DNA from: CAIVAT01 sp964387205 | Lineage (GTDB): Bacteria > Bacteroidota > Bacteroidia > Bacteroidales > FEN-979 | Direction: 5' to 3' | Length of the DNA stretch: 6,440 nucleotides | Assembly: GCA_964387205.1 (NCBI GenBank) | Contig: CAYLVY010000175.1 | Coordinates: 1-6,440 of the forward strand | Part shown: positions 1 to 6,432 of the stretch, piece by piece | Layout: every line of letters starts with the position of its first letter | Position numbering within the stretch: position 1 is the stretch's first letter | Translations under genes and position numbers: made by a program | Notes under the pieces: model-generated | What the model saw: only the letters and a program-made list of their open reading frames with translations | Told to the model about the DNA's origin: nothing | Databases searched by the model: none

Positions 1-821
1 TTCTGAGCGGATCCCTTGCCCCGCTTATCACATTCACTCCGTGTTTCGACACGATCACCACCCTCAATGCAAAACCAATCAAGCTCAAGGGCGGCATCCC
101 GTTGAACGGGATCTACTCCGGTGCCGGAGTATCGGCAGGCATCTTTGACCCTGCTGTTGCAGGAATCGGTACAAAGACCATCACCTATACCTATACGAAC
201 GTGTTCCAGTGCAGCGCCAACAAGTCGAAAACCATCATTGTCCAGGCTACAGCCCCATTCATTTGCGGTAATACACTGACCGATATCCGGGATGGCAAGA
301 CCTATCCTAGTGTTCAAATCGGAACCCAGTGCTGGATGGCGGCCAACCTGAACCGTGGCGTACAGACCAGTTCATCCCAGGTTCAGTTCGACAACTGTAT
401 AGATGAAAAATTCTGCTACGGAAATGACCCTGTCAAATGTTCAAAATATGGCGGACTATACCAATGGGACGAGATGATGCGGTATGACGACGTGCCGGCA
501 GGACAGGGCATCTGCCCTCCCGGCTGGCATATACCGACAGAAAACGACTGGACTGTTTTGTGCAATTACTACAATGGTTTCGGCTTTGCCGGTAAACCGC
601 TTCAGGACACGTTTATTTCCGGATTCAGGGCTTTAACCGGTGGAGTCTTCTACCTGAACTCAAGCTGGAGCTTTGAGGATTTTGCGGTTCTTTTCTGGAC
701 ATCAACTTCCTGGGGAAATTTCAAAGCGCTTTCCCATGGGATGAATTCAATTAATTTTTCTGTTTCATTGTATCCCTCCTCAAGGGCAAATGCATTTCCG
801 GTGAGATGCCTTCTTGATTGA
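1..821 (+). CDS. FISUMP-domain surface protein, C-terminal part (5' end outside window)
   Basis: The reading frame is open from the window edge (first full codon at base 3) to the TGA at 819-821, so this is the last 272 residues of a longer protein; a TTG at 102 is an internal leucine, not a start. Visible residues 1-80 form a beta-sandwich module with the Bacteroidota motif 'YSGAGVSAGIFDPAVAG.GT..ITYTYT'. Residues about 87-272 form a complete FISUMP domain (TIGR02145 type): 'VQIGTQCWMAANLN', 'YGGLYQW' near residue 149, 'CPPGWHIPT' near 171, 'FWTST', and the terminal 'FPVRCLLD'. FISUMP domains occur in secreted or surface proteins of Fibrobacter and Bacteroidota; their biochemical role is not established. 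The piece aligns without a gap to the last 272 residues of the gene at 1809-5630 at about 79% identity (56 differences by hand count). By analogy the missing part probably carries Ig-like repeats and a signal peptide. The protein ends at FISUMP; no type IX secretion C-terminal domain follows. Confidence 0.88.
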   Translation, partial: LSGSLAPLITFTPCFDTITTLNAKPIKLKGGIPLNGIYSGAGVSAGIFDPAVAGIGTKTITYTYTNVFQCSANKSKTIIVQATAPFICGNTLTDIRDGKTYPSVQIGTQCWMAANLNRGVQTSSSQVQFDNCIDEKFCYGNDPVKCSKYGGLYQWDEMMRYDDVPAGQGICPPGWHIPTENDWTVLCNYYNGFGFAGKPLQDTFISGFRALTGGVFYLNSSWSFEDFAVLFWTSTSWGNFKALSHGMNSINFSVSLYPSSRANAFPVRCLLD

Positions 822-877
822 AAATCTCCAGGTAAATAAGCTGGATAACAAATAGATGATTTATCACGTGACAATCA

Positions 878-906
878 TTGAGATTGCTTAATTTGTGCTA
901 TCTTTA
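878..906 (+). promoter_or_regulatory. Candidate Bacteroidota-type promoter
   Basis: TTG at 878-880 is followed after 18 bases by TATCTTTA at 899-906. This is one base from the TAnnTTTG -7 consensus, with a -33 TTG at the spacing described for Bacteroidota housekeeping promoters. An 8-bp palindrome (TCACGTGA, 864-871) lies just upstream and could be an operator, though such palindromes are common by chance. It lies about 485 bases before the 1391 start, so a transcript from here would have a long leader. Alternatives in the same AT-rich stretch are TTG(1062-1064)-N18-AATATTTG(1083-1090) and an exact TAATTTTG at 1011-1018 that lacks a -33 TTG. AT-rich DNA gives chance matches, so the call is tentative. 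Confidence 0.25.
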
Positions 907-1221
907 CATCTTAATCGGTTCTATTATTACACCATGATTGTAACCTTGAGATTTCTATGTTAAAACCAGATCTAAACAATTCAATCATTTTCTATCTAAT
1001 TATTTTACTGTAATTTTGAATATGCTTGCATATCTTATGAATTATTTTGTAACTTAACTTATTGAATCCATTTAAGTTGCATAATATTTGGCTCAACTGA
1101 GTATAATCCATGAATGTTTTTGGTCTCTTGCCGAATGATTTTAAAATGATTGATTTATAGTAGAATAGGTAGGCGTCTTGCTATTTATCAATAATTCACC
1201 TTCATCTATAAGAATCATGTC

Positions 1222-1290
1222 ATGAAATTGAAGCATTACAACCTACTAGAACAATCCATCCAGAAACTCGGAAAAAATAATTTCGAGTAA
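1222..1290 (+). CDS. Doubtful 22-codon small ORF
   Basis: ATG at 1222 to TAA at 1288-1290 would encode MKLKHYNLLEQSIQKLGKNN followed by FE. The peptide is basic and could form a short amphipathic helix (alternating L, I and K/Q residues). There is no clear ribosome binding site; the preceding bases are AGAATCATGTC. The ORF ends inside a small hairpin (1266-1273 with 1281-1288, one G-T pair) and just before the 11-bp inverted repeat at 1295. It could be a leader peptide, a remnant of a lost gene, or chance. I recognise no family. A reading frame of this length is not significant by itself. Confidence 0.12.
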   Translation: MKLKHYNLLEQSIQKLGKNNFE

Positions 1291-1294
1291 TCGT

Positions 1295-1338
1295 TCCCAC
1301 AGAAGTCATATCATTCTTTTAAGAAACCTTCTGTGGGA
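1295..1338 (+). repeat. Perfect 11-bp inverted repeat with 22-nt spacer
   Basis: The left arm TCCCACAGAAG (1295-1305) is matched exactly by the right arm CTTCTGTGGGA (1328-1338). The spacer can fold further through TTCTT/AAGAA. As RNA this is a stable stem in the 5' leader of the secreted-protein gene, ending 52 bases before its ATG. No T-run follows, so it does not look like a simple intrinsic terminator. A smaller stem (1266-1273/1281-1288) lies directly upstream. Possible roles are an mRNA-stabilising or translation-control leader structure, a protein-binding operator, or a transcript end for something upstream. The arms are seen directly; the role is unknown. Confidence 0.6.
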
Positions 1339-1390
1339 CAATCACATATAATCTACAAGTAAAATTCATTACTCTAAAATACAATGAAAG

Positions 1391-1786
1391 ATGAAAACTC
1401 AATTTTTTAAAATAGGATTTATTGCTTTTTGTTTTGTCACTTTAGGAACAATAGCCAACGCTCAATCTTCAGGGTCCTTTTATCTCCGTGATGATAATTA
1501 CACTGGCTACACATACACGTATAATATATACGTATATGATAATGATTTAGGTGCATTCGTTCCAGGGTGTCCGGATCCTAACGGGCCATTTTCTGCCACG
1601 GTTAATTCAACCAACTATTTTACTACTTCCATTAAAGTACCTTATGACGTAAATTATCAGCGTTGGAGAATTGTGATTGTGGTTACTAAGTCAGGGGGAG
1701 GTGGAAGCCAAAACGGTTTTTCTGGTTTACTGACCACTGACCAGTATCTTGCTGGTGGAGTTTCGGTATCCCAGATAAATTTTTAG
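1391..1786 (+). CDS. Small secreted protein of unknown function
   Basis: 131 residues with a clear Sec signal peptide: basic start (MKTQFFK), hydrophobic core at about residues 8-21, and a signal peptidase I site after ANA (residues 22-24), leaving a mature protein of about 107 residues beginning QSSGSF. There is no lipobox cysteine. The mature part is rich in Tyr, Thr, Ser, Asn and Gly, with alternating patterns such as 'YTGYTYTYNIYVYDND' and 'RWRIVIVV' that predict a small beta-sandwich. It has a single Cys (in 'PGCPDPNGP') and a Gly-rich stretch 'SGGGGSQNG'. The ATG at 1391 is chosen because it gives the signal peptide; an ATG at 1384 is in another frame and stops after eight codons. Only 22 bp separate its stop from the start of the large adhesin-like gene, so the two are probably one operon and the proteins may act together at the cell surface. 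I do not recognise the family. Confidence 0.85.
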   Translation: MKTQFFKIGFIAFCFVTLGTIANAQSSGSFYLRDDNYTGYTYTYNIYVYDNDLGAFVPGCPDPNGPFSATVNSTNYFTTSIKVPYDVNYQRWRIVIVVTKSGGGGSQNGFSGLLTTDQYLAGGVSVSQINF

Positions 1787-1808
1787 CGACGGGTTTCTGT
1801 AAATTTTT

Positions 1809-4800
1809 ATGTCGAGAAAGGGTAATAAACGATTGATTGACAGGATTGACCTATGCATCTTGTTGACATTGTTAATACCTTTTCTTTGTTTTTCTCAAGG
1901 TGAAAATAATCAATGGAGATTCGGCAGTCATGCCGGGCTTGATTTTAACATATTCCCTCCGGTTCCGGTATCAGGTTGTGCCATGAGCAATGAGAACTCT
2001 CCCGTTAGCATCTCCGATTCACTGGGAAATCTTCTTTTTTATTCAGATGGTGGATACATATGGGATAAAAATAACCAGGTAATGCCTAACGGTTTCGGTT
2101 TGATTGGTTCACTCAGTTTTGGTCAGCCCGTTTATGCCATAAAATGTCTGGCCAATCCCGATCAGTATTTTGTTTTCTGTATTCCTTCTTATGGTTATGC
2201 GCCTTTGTTTTCACAAGGGTTATATTATTCCCTGCTTGATATGCAATTGAACTCTGGCAATGGGGACGTTGTGGCAGGAATGAAAAACATTCCTGTTCCT
2301 AGCGGTGCAAATGCAACATCATGGATGTCTGGAACACGACATCATAATAATAAGGATGCATGGCTTATTGTTCGGAGTGTAAACCCGCAAGTATACCTTT
2401 CATACAAAATTACCGATTCCGGAATAAATTTACCTCCTGTTATCAGCCCCAGCACAGTATATCCATCCTATTCCCCTGGAGAATATGGTGGATGGCTCAA
2501 AATTTCACCGGATGGTAACAGACTAGTAGCTTGTTATATGAGAGATACGATAGCTGAATTTTGCAATTTTAATGATCAAACAGGAGTTGTCACACCAATT
2601 TTTAACTTTTATCCAAAATACAGAAATGTAAAATATATCCCTGGTAAAGAATGTTTTTCATCCGATAACCATTTTCTTTACCTTCATGCCTATTGGCCCT
2701 ATAATTCTGTATCCAACTTTCCGTTTGTTTTATTATATCAATATGATGCAACAAAAACAGATTCTCTTCAGTTCATGATGTCTGAGGCCATTGTTGACTC
2801 GACATTTGCTCCAACAACTTATGAGGATTTACAATTAGGTCCCGATTTAAAAATTTACACCCCCATATTTTCCAAAGACTCCGTTGGGGTTATCCATAAT
2901 CCTGAAATCTATGGATCAGGATGCAATTTTCAGAAAAATGCAATAGGCCTGAATGGAAATAATGTCTATTATGGTTTGCCACAATTTCTTCAAAAATACA
3001 AAGCCTACCTTCATTATTTAGGAAGTGGCTGCCAGAGTGACTCTCTTCATTTCTCAGGAGATATCTGGCCTCCGGCAGATACTATTAGATGGAACTTTGG
3101 TGATCCTGCATCGGGAGGATCAAATGTTTCTTTTCTTGCAACACCTGCACATCTCTTTTCAAACCCCGGTACATATACTGTTGAACTTTACGTCCGTCAT
3201 AATGATAATCGCACCGATACTTCATGGCGAACCATCACCATTTATCCAAGTCCTGCAACCTCCGCGGGTCCAGACCAAACGATTTGCACTGGCAATACAG
3301 CGACTTTTGATGCTGGTTTCTGCTTGGGATGCACCTATGAATGGAAGAATGTGGGAACAGGGTTGGTTGTTGGCAATAGTCAGACATTCATTACCGGTAC
3401 TGCAGGTAATTATTGTGTGAAAGTCACCAACGGTAATGGCTGCTCCGGTTACGACACCGCCCAACTTATTACCACCACTGTTCCGCAAGTCACCAATAAT
3501 CAATTAACTAAATCCATTTGTTCCGGTGAAAGCACCAATATTGCGCTAACGTCCAATGTCACGGGTACGATGTTTCATTGGACCGCCTCCCTCACCTCCG
3601 GCAACATCACCGGCTTCAGCGCCGATTCAGGTCTTGTAATAAACCAGATTCTTATCGATAATTTGCCCACCCCTGGATCCGTCAAATATACAGTGACCCC
3701 CAAAATGGGAAGCTGTTCCGGCACACCTATCGATTTTACCGTAACTGTCAACCCGGGCGACTCAGCCAAAGTTTCTATTACCGGTTCAGGTAATAACATC
3801 TGCTCTGGCACAGCAGTTACTTTCACAGCCGTACCGATAAACCCGGGAACCACTCCGGTCTATCAATGGAAGGTGAATGGATCGAATGCCGGCGGAAACA
3901 GCTCTGTATTCACATATAACCCTGTCAATGGCGACCAGGTGAAATGCATCCTGACTTCTTCAACAACAGTTTGCATTTCGAACAATCCCGCTTCATCGAA
4001 TGTAATATCAATGGTAGTTTACCCATTGCTGCCGGTCAGCGTTTCGGTTTCTGCTTCCGCTAATAATGTTTGTGCAGGCACTGCTGTCAGCTTTACAGCT
4101 GCCGCCGTCAATGGAGGCTTGTCACCGGTCTATCAATGGATGGTAAACGGGATCCCGGCGGGAAGCAACAGCCAGGTTTATGCTTACACACCATTGAATA
4201 ACGATGCAATCACTTGCACACTTAGCTCTTCGGAAGCTTGCATTTCAGGTAATCCTGCGACAAGTATCCCTGTGCTAATAACAGTTAATCCGCTTCTTCC
4301 TGTGGGTGTTTCCATTTCCTCATCATCTAATCCGTTCTGCCTCGGGACTTCAGTGACATTAACTGCCACACCTGTCAATGGCGGTCCGCTTGCGGGTTAC
4401 CAGTGGAAGGTAAACGGGGTTAATGCAGGTACAAACAGCCCTACCTATACCTACAATCCCGTTTCCGGTGATGTTGTTACGTGCATTCTGAATTCTTCCC
4501 TGCAATGCGTATCCGGTAACCCGGTCACATCGAATGCCATCACCCTGGCAGGCATCCCGGGATTGCCTGCATCGGTATCCATCACCGCCAATCCTAATCC
4601 TTTCTGCCCCGGATCATCGGTAACATTTACTGCAACCCCTGGTAATGGAGGTGCAACTCCTTCTTATCAATGGAAGGTAAACGGAGTAAATGCCGGAACA
4701 AATTCTCCGTCCTTCACCTATAACCCATTGAATAATGACAGTGTGCGTTGCATCATGACTTCAACCCTGAGCTGTGTTTCTGCAAATCCAGCCACTTCAA

Positions 4801-5630
4801 ACAAGATCATATTGAACGGAACCCTTGCGCCGGTTATCACATTCACATCGTGTTTTGATACCGTTACAACAGTCAATGCGAAACCAATCAGGCTGAAGGG
4901 TGGCGTTCCTTTGAATGGGGTCTATTCCGGACCGGGAGTGTCGGCAGGCATCTTTGATCCTGCTGTTGCAGGAGTCGGAACCAAGATCATCACCTATACC
5001 TACACGAACGTGTTCCTGTGCAGCGCCAACAAGTCGAAAACCATTAATGTCCAGAATACAGCCCCATTTGCTTGCGGCAACATGCTGATCGATATTCGCG
5101 ATAGCAAGACTTATCCCACGGTTCAGATCGGAACCCAATGTTGGATGGCAGCCAACCTGAACCGGGGAGCACAGATCAGCTCCTCACAGGTTCAGTTCGA
5201 CAACTGCACGGATGAGAAATACTGTTTTGGCAACGATGCTGCAAAATGCACAAGATACGGAGGTCTGTACCAGTGGGATGAGATGATGCGCTACGATGAT
5301 TCGCCTGCAGGACAGGGGTTATGCCCTCCGGGCTGGCATGTGCCCACGGAACCTGAATGGACCACGCTGTTCAATTTCTACCTGGGCAGCGCCCGGGCCG
5401 GAAAACCGTTGCAGGACACACTGATAAACGGGTTCAAAGCACTTACCGGTGGGGTTTTTTACCTGAATTCAAGCTGGAGTTTCAACGGGTTTGCCACGCT
5501 TTTCTGGACTTCCACTCCGTGGAATGCCGTAAAAGCGATTTCGCACGGGATGAATGTGTACGATTTTTCGGTGTCGCTTTACCCGTCGAGCCGGGCGAAT
5601 GCGTTTCCGGTGCGGTGTTTGCGGGATTGA
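1809..5630 (+). CDS. Large modular secreted protein: propeller-like head, PKD/Ig-like repeats, C-terminal FISUMP domain
   Basis: 1273 residues. A signal peptide covers residues 1-29 (basic RKGNKR, hydrophobic LLTLLIPFL, likely cut after FS before QGENN). Residues about 33-400 match the Bacteroidota beta-propeller-like head: 'WRFGSHAGLDF', 'ISDSLGNLLFYSDG' (68-81), 'NNQVMPNG', 'SPDGNR' (233-238), 'LQLGPDLKIY' (341-350) and the closing 'GLPQFLQKY' (389-397). A PKD domain follows at about 405-482 ('RWNFGDP', 'NPGTYTVELYV'). Next come an Ig/PKD-like module (483-557, 'AGPDQTICTG...GNYCVKVTNGNGC'), a second PKD-like module (558-652), four tandem Ig-like repeats (653-1008), a 'YSGPGV...ITYTYT' module (1009-1086) and FISUMP (about 1089-1273; 'YGGLYQW' 1150-1156, 'CPPGWHVPT' 1172-1180, 'FWTST' 1232-1236, 'FPVRC' near the end). 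A cell-surface or extracellular binding role is inferred from this architecture; no catalytic motif was seen. No type IX C-terminal sorting domain follows FISUMP. The start has no clear Shine-Dalgarno sequence, as is usual in this phylum. Confidence 0.92.
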   Translation: MSRKGNKRLIDRIDLCILLTLLIPFLCFSQGENNQWRFGSHAGLDFNIFPPVPVSGCAMSNENSPVSISDSLGNLLFYSDGGYIWDKNNQVMPNGFGLIGSLSFGQPVYAIKCLANPDQYFVFCIPSYGYAPLFSQGLYYSLLDMQLNSGNGDVVAGMKNIPVPSGANATSWMSGTRHHNNKDAWLIVRSVNPQVYLSYKITDSGINLPPVISPSTVYPSYSPGEYGGWLKISPDGNRLVACYMRDTIAEFCNFNDQTGVVTPIFNFYPKYRNVKYIPGKECFSSDNHFLYLHAYWPYNSVSNFPFVLLYQYDATKTDSLQFMMSEAIVDSTFAPTTYEDLQLGPDLKIYTPIFSKDSVGVIHNPEIYGSGCNFQKNAIGLNGNNVYYGLPQFLQKYKAYLHYLGSGCQSDSLHFSGDIWPPADTIRWNFGDPASGGSNVSFLATPAHLFSNPGTYTVELYVRHNDNRTDTSWRTITIYPSPATSAGPDQTICTGNTATFDAGFCLGCTYEWKNVGTGLVVGNSQTFITGTAGNYCVKVTNGNGCSGYDTAQLITTTVPQVTNNQLTKSICSGESTNIALTSNVTGTMFHWTASLTSGNITGFSADSGLVINQILIDNLPTPGSVKYTVTPKMGSCSGTPIDFTVTVNPGDSAKVSITGSGNNICSGTAVTFTAVPINPGTTPVYQWKVNGSNAGGNSSVFTYNPVNGDQVKCILTSSTTVCISNNPASSNVISMVVYPLLPVSVSVSASANNVCAGTAVSFTAAAVNGGLSPVYQWMVNGIPAGSNSQVYAYTPLNNDAITCTLSSSEACISGNPATSIPVLITVNPLLPVGVSISSSSNPFCLGTSVTLTATPVNGGPLAGYQWKVNGVNAGTNSPTYTYNPVSGDVVTCILNSSLQCVSGNPVTSNAITLAGIPGLPASVSITANPNPFCPGSSVTFTATPGNGGATPSYQWKVNGVNAGTNSPSFTYNPLNNDSVRCIMTSTLSCVSANPATSNKIILNGTLAPVITFTSCFDTVTTVNAKPIRLKGGVPLNGVYSGPGVSAGIFDPAVAGVGTKIITYTYTNVFLCSANKSKTINVQNTAPFACGNMLIDIRDSKTYPTVQIGTQCWMAANLNRGAQISSSQVQFDNCTDEKYCFGNDAAKCTRYGGLYQWDEMMRYDDSPAGQGLCPPGWHVPTEPEWTTLFNFYLGSARAGKPLQDTLINGFKALTGGVFYLNSSWSFNGFATLFWTSTPWNAVKAISHGMNVYDFSVSLYPSSRANAFPVRCLRD
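3765..4832 (+). repeat. Four tandem Ig-like coding repeats (~89 codons each)
   Basis: Units lie at 3765-4034 (90 codons), 4035-4301 (89), 4302-4568 (89) and 4569-4832 (88). Each encodes the pattern V-S-[IV]-x6-C-x-G-[TS]-x-V-[ST]-[FL]-T-A, then 'YQW[KM]VNG', 'Y.P', a second Cys within 'xCxL/M', a third Cys in 'C[IV]S.NP', and 'TS' near the end. Every unit therefore has three conserved cysteines, an odd number. Units 3 and 4 are most alike, sharing 'YQWKVNGVNAGTNSP'. This is a common repeat type in Bacteroidota adhesin-like proteins, probably forming a stalk that holds the FISUMP tip or the propeller head away from the cell. Confidence 0.9.
4812..5630 (+). repeat. Second copy of an 819-bp direct repeat (first copy 3-821)
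   Basis: This stretch encodes the 'YSGPGV' module and the FISUMP domain and aligns codon for codon, without insertions or deletions, to bases 3-821. Protein identity is about 79% by hand count. DNA identity is patchy: for example, 27 consecutive bases are identical at 209-235 and 5018-5044, while third positions differ widely elsewhere. Both copies end at the stop codon and the sequence after it is unrelated. It is a paralogous coding repeat in direct orientation, long enough for homologous recombination between the two genes if identity is locally sufficient. Confidence 0.88.
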
Positions 5631-5636
5631 GCTGCA

Positions 5637-6149
5637 CTATCCCCATTTTTCCGGATAATATTCCAAATCGAGAAAATTTTGAATTTTGAACGAGAACAGC
5701 ACCCCAAAATCGTTGTCAAACACTGGCCCCAGCGTTTCGAAATTCACTGAATTGACATTAAATCCCGGAATGGCTTTCACTGCTTGGATTTCACATTTAA
5801 GGTGGTCATAAAGCATTCGCGAAATAATATCCATCCCTATTTGCCTCATTTTTGAGATGATCGCCATTTCACCCGAGAAGTCATCCACCTGATCAAGGTG
5901 CCCGATAATCAGGAACCCACCGTTGGTGACTTCCAGGATATCGTCGAGATTTGGGGCTTCCACATTCCCTGAGAGACTGGTCAGAAGCAGGGCAGGATAT
6001 TTGATGGTCGATCTCAGCGCATCCAACGGTTCATTGATGTCCATCATATAGAACCCATTGATCTCCTTGTGCTCAGAGGCCAACCTGCGGAAATACTCAA
6101 TGTAACTGCTAATATCTGCCATGGCTTTCGATTTTGTCAAGGTACTCAT
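5637..6149 (-). CDS. Unrecognised 170-residue cytoplasmic protein
   Basis: The ATG at 6149-6147 is preceded by AGGGA five bases upstream, a fair Shine-Dalgarno match, so it is preferred to the internal ATG at 6122-6120 (MADISS). The protein has no signal peptide or membrane segment. It opens with a helical, charged region ('SSYIEYFRRLASEHKEI'), then mixed alpha/beta ('YPALLLTSLSG', 'GGFLIIGHLDQVDD', 'IGMDIISRMLYD'), and ends with alternating hydrophobic strands 'DNDFGVLFSFKIQNFLDLEY'. Size and strand order vaguely recall small tail-completion or terminator proteins of phage-like particles, but no diagnostic motif was seen and this is only a guess. It overlaps the upstream minus-strand gene by 41 bases (14 with the later start), suggesting translational coupling. 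Its stop lies only 6 bases from the stop of the convergent large gene. Confidence 0.75.
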   Translation of the reverse strand: MSTLTKSKAMADISSYIEYFRRLASEHKEINGFYMMDINEPLDALRSTIKYPALLLTSLSGNVEAPNLDDILEVTNGGFLIIGHLDQVDDFSGEMAIISKMRQIGMDIISRMLYDHLKCEIQAVKAIPGFNVNSVNFETLGPVFDNDFGVLFSFKIQNFLDLEYYPEKWG

Positions 6150-6432
6150 GGTATTCCCTGGCCTTCTTGTTCAGGCCGATGAAGACATTGTACAGGTTGG
6201 AATTCATTACGGTCTCAAGACTTTTATCATCGGTCTTGCCATCGGCAAGAGAGATGATCAGGGAAGCCCAGCCGTTATCCTGGCTGTCGGTTTCATCCTT
6301 TTGCCGGTACACATAAGGGTACAGGGCAGGCAATGAATTCAGGACACCATTAAAGAACAGGTAAACAGAATACTTCACACAGTGATCCACCATTCCCAGC
6401 TTCCCGGCTCGCCTCTTCAAAGTCCTATTCAT
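6109..6432 (-). CDS. Unrecognised ~107-residue protein, start near or beyond window edge
   Basis: The frame runs from an ATG at 6432-6430 to the TAG at 6111-6109. The frame stays open for the remaining eight bases, so the true start could lie outside the window; MVDHCV at residue 14 is another possible start. The N-terminal part is basic (MNRTLKRRAGK), followed by an aromatic and hydrophobic stretch 'KYSVYLFFNGVLNSLPALYPYVY' that is more like a buried helix than a clear membrane span. After a polar, acidic linker comes a helical, charged end ('GLNKKAREYHEYLDKI'). No family is recognised. It overlaps the following gene (5637-6149), so the two are very likely cotranscribed and may act together, being part of an operon that continues past the right edge. 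Confidence 0.65.
   Translation of the reverse strand: MNRTLKRRAGKLGMVDHCVKYSVYLFFNGVLNSLPALYPYVYRQKDETDSQDNGWASLIISLADGKTDDKSLETVMNSNLYNVFIGLNKKAREYHEYLDKIESHGRY

Larger units (their letters stand above)
822..1390. other. AT-rich intergenic region
   Basis: About 570 bp without a convincing gene. It is much more AT-rich than the FISUMP-coding DNA on its left; bases 1021-1080 hold 15 G+C of 60. Stops are frequent in all frames and no decayed copy of a neighbouring protein could be read. Visible content: a weak 5-bp hairpin just after the upstream stop (827-831/841-845) with no T-run, an 8-bp palindrome TCACGTGA at 864-871, candidate -7 boxes near 899, 1011 and 1083, a 22-codon ORF at 1222-1290, and a long inverted repeat at 1295-1338. 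The region presumably holds the 3' end of the upstream transcript and the promoter and 5' leader of the 1391/1809 gene pair. Confidence 0.7.

Noticed and set aside
102..821. A complete 239-residue gene starting at TTG 102
   Set aside because: The frame is open to the window edge and residues before 102 align with the paralogue at 4812-4910, so the TTG is an internal leucine codon.
827..845. Intrinsic terminator after the first gene
   Set aside because: The stem is only 5 bp (TCCAG/CTGGA) with a 9-base loop and no following T-run.
1110..1160. 16-codon ORF MNVFGLLPNDFKMIDL
   Set aside because: It has no ribosome binding site or recognisable similarity and is as short as expected by chance in AT-rich DNA.
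1295..1338. Insertion-sequence terminal inverted repeats or a CRISPR repeat
   Set aside because: The arms enclose only 22 bases, leaving no room for an element, and there is no second copy of the unit in the window.
3025..5138. Other-frame and opposite-strand open frames inside the large gene
   Set aside because: They lie within a frame with strong domain evidence and encode no recognisable motifs; they follow from the repeat composition.
512..5630. Diversity-generating retroelement acting on the FISUMP C-termini
   Set aside because: Differences between the two copies are not biased to adenines, both copies are coding, and there is no reverse transcriptase or non-coding template repeat in the window.
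5631..5660. Bidirectional terminator between the convergent genes
   Set aside because: Only a 5-bp TATCC/GGATA stem is visible, inside the 3' end of the minus-strand gene, and without a strong T-run after it on either strand.
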